Shown here: piece by piece, positions 19,246 to 26,291 of the stretch
How positions within the stretch are numbered: the stretch's first letter is position 1
How the letters are laid out: every line of letters starts with the position of its first letter
Source: Acidobacteriota bacterium
GTDB taxonomy: Bacteria > Acidobacteriota > Blastocatellia > Pyrinomonadales > Pyrinomonadaceae
Direction: 5' to 3'
Length of the DNA stretch: 64,000 bases
Assembly: GCA_029781855.1 (NCBI GenBank)
Contig: JAKOVX010000136.1
Span: 1-64,000, forward strand
Notes under the pieces: generated by a model
What the model was told of the DNA's origin: nothing
Seen by the model: only the letters and a program-made list of their open reading frames with translations
Database searches by the model: none
Made by a program: the position numbers and the translations under genes

Positions 19246-19995
19246 CTACGAGACCTTTACGACCTCCGGCTTTTCGATCGACACGCCGAATGCATTTTTT
19301 GCGGCCCGTTTCATCGCGGTCGCGTCGCCGGTCGTGAGAAATTCGGTCCGGCCGCCTGTCCCGAGCTGCCAGTCGCGGACTGTATCCAGAAGTTCGGCTG
19401 CGGGATCGACCAGGACCGTATCTTTGGAAACCATCTCGGCGAGAATCGGGGCGATCGCCGGGTAATGCGTGCAGGCGAGCAGGATGTGTGAGCAATTCTT
19501 GATCGGGGCAAGAATTGTCGCGGCGGCGGCCCTCAATTTGAGTGACGAGACGTCGCCGCTCTCGATCAGGGCCGACAACGGCTGGGCTATTCTTTGGGAT
19601 ACCGCGATGCCTCGTTTCGCGAAGCCCTTTCGGTACACTCCCGAGACGACGGTTCGTCGTCCGCCGATCAGGCCAAGTTTGCGCGGTTTGAGTCGTGTGA
19701 CCATTTCGATCGCCGGTTCGATCACGCCTTTTACCGGGATGCCGTGATCGGCGAGATGCGGGATTACCGTACTCGCGGCGTTGCAGCCGATGACGATGTG
19801 GGTCACACCTTTAGTCTTGAGAAACTCGATCACTTTTTTGAGGCGTGCGACGAGCTCAGGCCGCGACATGCGGCCGTACGGCGTTACGCCGGTGTCCGAG
19901 AAGTAGGTGATCGGAACGTCGCCAAGCTGCGCACGGATAAGCCGATATACACTGACGCCGCCGATGCCCCAATCTATGATCCCAAGTCGTTTCAT
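19246..19995 (-). CDS. Divergent Asp/Glu racemase (MurI-like) family protein
   Basis: This 249-residue protein has the two-cysteine racemase fold: Cys71 in GCNAAS and Cys175 in ACTHYP, plus the TPYGRMS block at residues 38-44 and GVIEPA. In true MurI the first loop reads DSG and the cysteine loop CNTAS; here they read D8-W9-G and CNAAS. Two positions that contact the substrate are therefore changed, so a role in making D-glutamate for peptidoglycan is uncertain. Its ATG directly abuts the stop codon of the upstream caspase-like/methyltransferase gene, so the two are almost certainly co-transcribed and coupled. Confidence 0.8.
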   Translation of the reverse strand: MKRLGIIDWGIGGVSVYRLIRAQLGDVPITYFSDTGVTPYGRMSRPELVARLKKVIEFLKTKGVTHIVIGCNAASTVIPHLADHGIPVKGVIEPAIEMVTRLKPRKLGLIGGRRTVVSGVYRKGFAKRGIAVSQRIAQPLSALIESGDVSSLKLRAAAATILAPIKNCSHILLACTHYPAIAPILAEMVSKDTVLVDPAAELLDTVRDWQLGTGGRTEFLTTGDATAMKRAAKNAFGVSIEKPEVVKVS

Positions 19996-21306
19996 TTATG
20001 GATAGGAGAGTTTAACCTCTATGCCTTTTTCGATCGGGCCGCTGTCGAACGCCACGATCCGCGAGTTCCATGCCATATTCAGTATCTCGACCTTCTGCCC
20101 CGGAAAGCGGCTCTCGAGGTACCATTTCATCTCGTGCTCGGAACGGATCGGATTGTATTCGAGCATTTTTTTCCAGTCCGGATGCGAAACGAGCTTTTTG
20201 AGAGCGGCGTCGAAAGCCGCGTTCGATCGCTGGTCGCGTTTCGTCCGCAATTTATCTTTGAGAAGTCGCGGATATTCGCGGAACGCGACCGGGACCGTGA
20301 CCATATCGATTATCAGGAATTTGCCGCCGGGTTTGGTAACGCGTTTGATCTCGGACAGCAGCGGGTCCCAATCGAGGTAGCGGAATGACATCAGGGACGT
20401 AACCACATCGAACGAGTGATCTTCGAACGGCAGGACCGGCCCATCGATCTTCTGAAATTCCAAGTGCCGGTTTTCGGCATTCTTGAGTTTGGCCCGTTCG
20501 ATGATACCGGCCGACTCGTCGACGCCGCGACCGAATTCCAGTCTATCAGCCAGAGCATCGAGCAGTGCACCATTACCGCAGCCGATGTCGAGCATCGCAA
20601 ATTTCTCTTTTGGCAGATGCTCGCCGAGCCATTTCCACTCGTCCTTTCGAACTCGAATATCCTGAAATGCTGCGTCGTACAGCTCGGCGACGTGGTCATA
20701 TGTCGTGTCGCCATCCGGCGGACGCGGCTCGAAACGTTTCATTTCCTCGGCGGGCATAAAACCGGCTCGCTTTTGGATCGCGCCGAGATATCCGTGAGAT
20801 TTGCGGCCTTTGCAGCCGATCGTGTAGAGCTTTCCGTCGGTACTGTCGCCCGCCGAGACATATTTTGTCTTGCTGCGGGAAAAGGTCGTGTACCAGAAAA
20901 AGCCGTAGGTCGGCACATTGAACGTACGTGCAAAAAAAGGTGCGAACCAGCGTGCCGATCGGCAGCAGAAGAAGTACGCGGTCGCACCTTCGGCGAACGG
21001 AATTTCCATTTGCTCCCATTCATATGGCGAAAACTGCTCGGGAAACGCGACGGTTCCGTACATCGGGCCATACATTCCCGAATGGCCGACAAAATGAAAC
21101 TCCCGGATCTTCTTTCCGGCAGTCTTAATCTCATCAAGCGCCTTGAGAATATCCAGCTTGCTCTCGACCGCTCGTGTAACGATCTCACCCGCAAAACCGG
21201 CGTCACGTTTTTCGGCGGCAAGCGTCTTTGCGACCACCGGAAACTGCTCTCCGCCGAGTCGGTATTTGGTTGTATAGATGATAAGGATGACGCTACTTTC
21301 CGCCAT
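19996..21306 (-). CDS. Fusion of a caspase/CHAT-like domain with a class I SAM methyltransferase
   Basis: This is a cytoplasmic protein of 436 residues with no signal peptide. Residues 1 to about 150 look like a caspase-type alpha/beta fold: strand SVILIIYTTKY, strand REFHFVGHSG with His75, strand TAYFFCCRSARW with Cys114/Cys115, then FAPFFARTFNVPTYGF as in CHAT or DUF4347 domains. Residues 200-400 are a SAM-dependent methyltransferase with motif I LDIGCGNG (239-246), the acidic GVDES, FDVVTSLMSFRYL and VTKPGGKFLIID. The gene is followed with no gap by the racemase-like gene. The fold of the first half is inferred from motif order; the methyl acceptor is unknown. Confidence 0.7.
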   Translation of the reverse strand: MAESSVILIIYTTKYRLGGEQFPVVAKTLAAEKRDAGFAGEIVTRAVESKLDILKALDEIKTAGKKIREFHFVGHSGMYGPMYGTVAFPEQFSPYEWEQMEIPFAEGATAYFFCCRSARWFAPFFARTFNVPTYGFFWYTTFSRSKTKYVSAGDSTDGKLYTIGCKGRKSHGYLGAIQKRAGFMPAEEMKRFEPRPPDGDTTYDHVAELYDAAFQDIRVRKDEWKWLGEHLPKEKFAMLDIGCGNGALLDALADRLEFGRGVDESAGIIERAKLKNAENRHLEFQKIDGPVLPFEDHSFDVVTSLMSFRYLDWDPLLSEIKRVTKPGGKFLIIDMVTVPVAFREYPRLLKDKLRTKRDQRSNAAFDAALKKLVSHPDWKKMLEYNPIRSEHEMKWYLESRFPGQKVEILNMAWNSRIVAFDSGPIEKGIEVKLSYP

Positions 21307-21370
21307 AAGTAAGTGAAAAGTATACTGTTAGTTAACGAAAAGCTAAACTTGGGCGATCAGCAAGATTGCC

Positions 21371-22000
21371 CTAGTACGAGACCGCGGGACACTTGTGTAG
21401 GTATGCATTGTCAGTGACCTGACGAAGCATAAATTCGGCAACATCTGCCCGCGAGATCGAGGTGGCTACAGCAGTTCCGCTGATCGCATCGCCCTCGCGG
21501 TAAATGCCGCGCCTCGGGCCGTTCGTTAGGCGACCCGGTCGCACGATAGTCCAGTCCAGGGAACTTTCCTTGATGATCCGCTCCTGGATCTCTTTATCGG
21601 CAAGGATATTCCTTATTACAACTGGAAAAAAGAACCATCGAGCAAAAACGGTGGCATGGCTCGAACTGTCGCCAACTCCGACGGTCGATTCAAATATGAG
21701 TCGTTTTACCCCAGAGCTTTCCATCGAGGCTACAATTCGTCGAGTTCCGTCAGAAAGCTCAGTGCTTTTCGCCAAACCCGGCGAACCAAGTGCCGAGAGC
21801 ACAGCGTCGTGGCCCGGGACCGCAACGTTTATCGAATCTGCATCGGTAATATCGCCCTTCACGACAGTTAGTCTATCGTGACGAATTTCCATTTTTTGAG
21901 GGTTGCGGGCGAAGGCAGTCACCTCGTAACCTGCGTCGAGCGCTTGATTAACAAGTTCTCTTCCGGTTTTGCCGGTCGAACCGAAAATTAGAAGCTTCAT
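21371..22000 (-). CDS. NAD(P)-binding Rossmann protein (NmrA/atypical SDR type)
   Basis: This 209-residue protein starts with the dinucleotide-binding loop GSTGKTG (residues 7-13), followed by AFARNP, where an Arg after the second strand suggests NADP(H) preference. The middle KGDITDADS and HDAVLSALG segments and the WTIVRPGRL block are typical of the NAD(P)H-binding (biliverdin reductase B or NmrA-like) group. It ends ISRADVAEFMLRQV. Substrate cannot be predicted. It is a single gene facing the same way as its neighbours, with gaps of 64 and 75 bases on either side. Confidence 0.85.
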   Translation of the reverse strand: MKLLIFGSTGKTGRELVNQALDAGYEVTAFARNPQKMEIRHDRLTVVKGDITDADSINVAVPGHDAVLSALGSPGLAKSTELSDGTRRIVASMESSGVKRLIFESTVGVGDSSSHATVFARWFFFPVVIRNILADKEIQERIIKESSLDWTIVRPGRLTNGPRRGIYREGDAISGTAVATSISRADVAEFMLRQVTDNAYLHKCPAVSY

Positions 22001-22075
22001 CGGGCCTCCTGCCAGACCTGATCAACCGCGTGGCTTTTTAGCGAAACCTAAACACAAATCAACGCGATCGATGGT

Positions 22076-22780
22076 CTATTTTTTGGGATTATACTTCATC
22101 TTCATATAAGTATGCCCGCGTTTTAATTCGTCAAGCATTTGGGCCATTCGGGAGATGCGAGTTACTTCGCGTTTTGCGCCCGTTATCCAACCAACGTAGT
22201 CATTCTGCTGATACGGAGGCCGCGATCCGAAAGCTTCGAACAAATTGTTCGCTTCCAGGGCTTTCAATATGTCGTCAGGCATTCGATGCCGCTCTCGCTT
22301 CATTTTTGCTGCCCGCTTTGGCATTCCCGGACGCCGTTTAGTCGGTGATATCGATTTTGTGATCGTCTGGCCATATGGCGTTTGGGCCTTACCCTTAAGC
22401 CGCTCGAGCGAGATCAGATACGCCTGCTTCAACAGGCCCTTGACGTAGGTCTTTGGAAATTTTCCAAGGTCGGGCACGCGAATACTCCGAAACTGCTTCC
22501 CACCGCCCGCAAGCAGGCCTTTTGGATCATTCAACTCGACACCCCACATAAAGCCGAACATCACGCCCCGCGTTCCGACGGCGATACTGCAAAAGATGTC
22601 GCTCATTCTGTCGGTCGGTGCCCAGCCGAACGCCAGAAAATTGTAATTGTCGTAGATTAGCTCATTACATTTAGGGTAAAGGTCCCAAACCCAATCTCGC
22701 AGTGCGAGAGCGATCACGCGCGACTCCGGCGGGAAAGTTTCGAGAAACTTTAGCAGATCTGTCAGGTCGGATCTCGCCAT
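22076..22780 (-). CDS. DUF1801-like and YdeI/OmpD-associated domain protein
   Basis: The protein has 234 residues in two halves. The first (about 10-130) resembles the DUF1801/YdhG-type domain: VWDLYPKCNELIYDNYNFLAFGW and GVELNDPKGLLAGGGKQFRSIRV. The second (about 160-234) is the YdeI/OmpD-associated helical domain: PDDILKALEANNLFEAFGSRPPYQQNDYVGWITGAKREVTRISRMAQML. Such proteins are linked to bacteriocin or peptide tolerance in some bacteria, but the biochemical role is unknown. It starts 7 bases after the DUF58 gene and is probably in its operon. Confidence 0.78.
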   Translation of the reverse strand: MARSDLTDLLKFLETFPPESRVIALALRDWVWDLYPKCNELIYDNYNFLAFGWAPTDRMSDIFCSIAVGTRGVMFGFMWGVELNDPKGLLAGGGKQFRSIRVPDLGKFPKTYVKGLLKQAYLISLERLKGKAQTPYGQTITKSISPTKRRPGMPKRAAKMKRERHRMPDDILKALEANNLFEAFGSRPPYQQNDYVGWITGAKREVTRISRMAQMLDELKRGHTYMKMKYNPKK

Positions 22781-22787
22781 TGCCTTC

Positions 22788-24110
22788 CTAGAGCAAGCCC
22801 CGCTCTTTTACCATCAGATAGTTTTCGAGCAATTTCGGAGCAAGGGTCTCGCTCGTTACGTCGAGAGCAAGTCCGCCGAGCGTCTCGACCTGCCTGAGCG
22901 CCGACAGCCTCTGGTGAATTATCTCTTCGGCCGCAGATTGAATGAAGACATCCTTGACGTTGGCAGGTTCGCGGTCTACGGTCCTGATCAGATCGCGGTC
23001 CCCGATGGTCGCGACCAGCGGAAGGTGGCGAGGCCGGAGCAGCTTTAGAGAATTGATCAGCTCACGCGAACTGTCCTTATCGATCAGATCGGTAAGGATG
23101 ACGACGAATGTCCTTTTTTTCAGTGTTGACGCGATGAACTGAAACGCCCGCGAGTATGACGGCTCGACGATCTCGGGTTCGAGGTCGTGAAGGGCCTCGA
23201 GCACTGCGTCGATATGACCGAGCCCGCGTTTCGGCGGCAGGTATTTTTTGACCCGGCGGCCGAAGACGACAAGGCCGCAATTGTCCCCGGCCTTGGCACA
23301 CGCAGAGAACAATGCAAGAGCCGCGTGGATCGCAGTCTCAAATTTCGTTTCGCCGCCGATCCGCCCGGTCATTAGACGGCCGGCATCGACCGCGATTATC
23401 ACGGTCTGATCGCGTTCGATCTGGTATTGCCGGGTCGTCAACTTCGACCTTCGGGCTGTCGCGGTCCACGATATATGCCGAAGCTCGTCGCCGAGAACAT
23501 AATCACGCATCGATTCGAACTCGCGTCCTTCACCACGCCGGACGGCCCGTCGTTGGATGGCGACAAATGAGCGTGGCCCGAGGGCCTTGAGCTCCATTTC
23601 GCGGGCACGGCGCATATTCGGATAAACCTTGACCGTCTCGGGGTTTCCGAGCAAGGCCTGACACCATAACAGCCCGAAACGCGAACGATACCTGATCGCC
23701 GTCGAACCAAAGGAATACGATCCACGTTTTACGGGCGTCAGGTGATAATAGAACTCCGCTGTGGAATTTGCAGCGACGTCAAATTCTGCTGACCGTGTTT
23801 CGTCGAGCTTCATCTCTGGCGGGTATTCATCCTTCAATTTTAGGGAGACCGTTTTGTCCGAAGCATTCTCGATCAGGATGCTGACCCTCGTCGGATCACC
23901 TATCGCGAACCGCCGATCGAATTCGCGATGGAGTTCAAATCCCTCAGGCAAATGACGGCTGATCACGAGGTCGAATATCGCAACCGCGATCAGCAGCAGA
24001 TCAAATGCGATGACGCCGGTTCGAATGTCAGGGACACTCCACGAAATGGAAAGCGGCACGAACGCGATCGCGAGCAAAACGTAGAACCTGAAAGAGAACA
24101 CAAACCGCAT
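22788..24110 (-). CDS. DUF58 protein with degenerate von Willebrand A domain
   Basis: The protein has 440 residues: two N-terminal membrane helices (about 8-25 and 31-50), a beta-rich region (60-160), the DUF58 core MRDYVLGDELRHISWTATARRSKL and a vWA-like C-terminal domain. The expected metal-binding DxSxS motif reads DAGRLM (in IIAVDAGRLMTG), so the canonical metal site is not intact. Family members normally sit beside a MoxR AAA+ ATPase, acting in chaperone-like complexes. Here no moxR gene is adjacent; the next gene on this strand is the YdeI-type gene. Confidence 0.88.
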   Translation of the reverse strand: MRFVFSFRFYVLLAIAFVPLSISWSVPDIRTGVIAFDLLLIAVAIFDLVISRHLPEGFELHREFDRRFAIGDPTRVSILIENASDKTVSLKLKDEYPPEMKLDETRSAEFDVAANSTAEFYYHLTPVKRGSYSFGSTAIRYRSRFGLLWCQALLGNPETVKVYPNMRRAREMELKALGPRSFVAIQRRAVRRGEGREFESMRDYVLGDELRHISWTATARRSKLTTRQYQIERDQTVIIAVDAGRLMTGRIGGETKFETAIHAALALFSACAKAGDNCGLVVFGRRVKKYLPPKRGLGHIDAVLEALHDLEPEIVEPSYSRAFQFIASTLKKRTFVVILTDLIDKDSSRELINSLKLLRPRHLPLVATIGDRDLIRTVDREPANVKDVFIQSAAEEIIHQRLSALRQVETLGGLALDVTSETLAPKLLENYLMVKERGLL

Positions 24111-24250
24111 AGAGGACTAGAATTGTATCATCGAATCTCCGATCAGATCATAAGATCGGGCGTAGAAAATACCGAAAAATCTGGTGCCCTGAGCAACTAA
24201 TTGACGATTTGATGGTTCAAACAGGAAGCACGCTTTTGGGGGACAATATT

Positions 24251-24778
24251 TTGAGAGAGCTTTTCCTGATCCTGATATTTCTATTCCTCACGATGGCAGC
24301 TTCGGCTCAGACAGTGACAAAGCCGCTAGAGGTGAACGACGTAGTTAAGTCCGGCGATGAGATCATCGAGGACGCGTTCCTCGCAAAGGATGACGGAAAC
24401 GGCAAGGCGGGCGACGCGGTCACCAGTTTTTTCACCACTGATATTCCGATCTACTGTGTCGTGCAATTGAGCCAGCGGACGGTCGCGACCGTTAAGATGA
24501 ATTTTGTTGCGGTCAGCGTTCCGGGCGTGAAGCCCGATACAAAAGTGGTGACGGCCAGCTATACGACAAAGCCGAACCAGAGCCGCGTAAATTTCACCGG
24601 CACGCCGTATGACAAATGGAATTCCGGTAAATATCGCGTCGATATATTCGTGGACGGGAAACTGGTCAAAGACCTTGCGTTTGACATCAGGCCGGCATCT
24701 GGAAGCCTGGACGGAGCGTCGAGCTTTCAGCCTCGGGCGAAGCCGAAACGGCCGGCGAAACAAAAACCGAACGAATAA
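24251..24778 (+). CDS. Secreted protein of unknown function
   Basis: No family was recognised. The open frame reaches back to an ATG at 24212, but the TTG at 24251 has GGGGGA eight bases upstream and begins an ideal signal peptide (RELFLILIFLFLTMAASAQ) ending at the AQ site, so that start is chosen (175 residues). The mature part is beta-rich with a plausible immunoglobulin-like pattern (TVKMNFVAVSVPG, then KYRVDIFVDGKLVKDLAFDI). The C-terminus is short, basic and proline-rich. It is followed by a bidirectional terminator. Confidence 0.75.
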   Translation: MRELFLILIFLFLTMAASAQTVTKPLEVNDVVKSGDEIIEDAFLAKDDGNGKAGDAVTSFFTTDIPIYCVVQLSQRTVATVKMNFVAVSVPGVKPDTKVVTASYTTKPNQSRVNFTGTPYDKWNSGKYRVDIFVDGKLVKDLAFDIRPASGSLDGASSFQPRAKPKRPAKQKPNE

Positions 24779-24780
24779 CG

Positions 24781-24812
24781 AAAAAAGAGCGAGGCAAATG
24801 CCCCGCTCTTTT
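24781..24812. terminator. Bidirectional Rho-independent terminator
   Basis: The stem AAAAGAGCG-A-GGC pairs with GCC-C-CGCTCTTTT around an AAAT loop with a single internal mismatch. Runs of T follow on both strands, so it can end both the secreted-protein gene (plus) and the RRM gene (minus). Confidence 0.85.
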
Positions 24813-24836
24813 CAATTGGTCGGATCGAAGCTGTAA

Positions 24837-25181
24837 TTACCAGCGGTTTGAACGGCCGCCGCCGTATCCGCCGCCATTGCCCCGATTTGAGCCGCCGTAT
24901 CCGCCGCGGCCGCCACCGCCACCGCCGCGATCCTCACGGGGTTTCGCTTCATTCACCTTGATCTCGCGGCCCGCAAATTCCTTACCGTCGAATTCAGCAA
25001 TTGCCCGCTCGCCGTCCTCCTGCGAGGCCATTTCAACGAAGCCAAAGCCGCGCGACCGGCCGGTTTCGCGATCCTCGACGACGGAGGCCGATTCAACGGT
25101 GCCGATCGTCGCGAAGTACTCTTCGAGATCAAAGCTCGAAGTTTGGAACGAGAGGTTCCCAACATAAAGTTTCATTGTCAT
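24837..25181 (-). CDS. Glycine-rich RRM RNA-binding protein
   Basis: The protein has 114 residues with a single RNA-recognition motif: RNP2 is LYVGNL near the start and RNP1 is RGFGFVEM in the middle. A C-terminal tail of about 30 residues is nearly all Gly, Arg, Asn and Tyr. This layout matches the small cold-induced or stress RNA-binding proteins of cyanobacteria and other bacteria. The start is at the ATG at 25181 or the one at 25175 two codons later; upstream in-frame codons do not resemble the family. No Shine-Dalgarno sequence is visible. Confidence 0.92.
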   Translation of the reverse strand: MTMKLYVGNLSFQTSSFDLEEYFATIGTVESASVVEDRETGRSRGFGFVEMASQEDGERAIAEFDGKEFAGREIKVNEAKPREDRGGGGGGRGGYGGSNRGNGGGYGGGRSNRW

Positions 25182-25359
25182 ATAGATAGATAGTGTTACC
25201 CGTTCGGGGTTAATCAAAGAAGTGCGGATCGCGATGGGATCTAAGGGGAAACGGCCACCCACGAAGTATCGAGTCCGGTTGCCCGACGAAGCGGGCCACT
25301 TCTACGCCAATTGGAGCCCAACCCTCGAACTTCTAAAACGCCGTCGAACCAGTATCGGG

Positions 25360-25379
25360 GCGCATCACCGTTGATGCGC
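25360..25379. other. Perfect hairpin upstream of the RRM gene
   Basis: An eight-base-pair perfect stem (GCGCATCA / TGATGCGC) with a CCGT loop lies about 180 bases upstream of the RRM start, between it and the patatin gene. There is no T run, so it is not a classical terminator. It could be a leader structure. Confidence 0.5.
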
Positions 25380-25455
25380 GAGAGCAGGATAAACAAAGAT
25401 AATGATGCACAGTCTGAAGCGGCGTTGCAACCACAAAAGTGTGGATTTTCACGTT

Positions 25456-26232
25456 TTACTCAATCAAACTGAGGATCTCATCTATCCGCTCACGAGCGGC
25501 AGCGTCGCCTAGAGCGATGAATTCTTCGCGCTTTCGGATCTGGTCCGGCCGCAAATGAGCGATCGCGGGCTCAATGACTATATCCGCAAGATGATGCTGG
25601 GCAACCGAGGCAGAACGAATGAGCGAAAGTACGGACCTGAGCCCAACTCCCAAAGAGGTCCACGGATCGGCGAACGCGTTGCTGCCGCACGACAACACAT
25701 CAACGCCAATGACAATGTCGGCGCCCATTGCACGGGCAGCCTCGGCAGGCAGCGGTGACGTTATGCCTCCGTCGACGAGGTCCCGGCCTTCCGCGTTGGT
25801 AACCGGTGAAAACAATCCCGGCACCGCACAGCTCGCTCTGATGGCGGTTATCAGATCGCCATCTAGCTGCAGGACCTCCGTTCCGGCACGCAGATCGTAC
25901 GCGACCGCTCCGAACGGAACGACGAGGTCGGCGAAGTTTAGGACCGGAAACTCACGCGAAAGCAATTTGCCCAGCGGGGCGTTCGACAGCAGGCCGCCGG
26001 TCGAAAACGTCGGCCGCATCGTATTGGTGTAACCCATTTTCCGGGCCATCGTTTCGATCTCGGAGGCTGTCATGCCGGCCGCCAACGCACCACCGACGAT
26101 CGAGCCGGCGGACGTCCCGGTGACAAGGTCGAAGCGGATATTATGCTCCGCAAGGACCCGGATAACGCCGACATGTGCGAATCCGCGTGCGCCGCCGCCT
26201 GACAGTGCGAGACCGATCTTTTTCGATGGCAT
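25456..26232 (-). CDS. Patatin-like phospholipase (RssA type)
   Basis: This is a 258-residue serine lipid acyl hydrolase. The oxyanion loop is GGGARG (residues 12-17), the nucleophile Ser41 is in GTSAG, and the catalytic Asp154 is in DGG. There is no signal peptide, so it is probably cytoplasmic or membrane-associated, like the RssA group. The C-terminal part (AQHHLADIVIEPAIAHLRPDQ) is typical of the bacterial NTE/RssA subfamily. It is divergent from the subtilase gene that follows. Confidence 0.92.
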   Translation of the reverse strand: MPSKKIGLALSGGGARGFAHVGVIRVLAEHNIRFDLVTGTSAGSIVGGALAAGMTASEIETMARKMGYTNTMRPTFSTGGLLSNAPLGKLLSREFPVLNFADLVVPFGAVAYDLRAGTEVLQLDGDLITAIRASCAVPGLFSPVTNAEGRDLVDGGITSPLPAEAARAMGADIVIGVDVLSCGSNAFADPWTSLGVGLRSVLSLIRSASVAQHHLADIVIEPAIAHLRPDQIRKREEFIALGDAAARERIDEILSLIE

Positions 26233-26291
26233 AGCTATTCGTTCTGCATATTGATTTTAACTACCCTTTGTGGAAAACTTAAATCCTCGCG

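Noticed and set aside
20416-21312. A 298-codon open frame antisense to the caspase-like/methyltransferase gene
   Set aside because: It is the complement of a real gene that has clear methyltransferase motifs; the antisense product has none.
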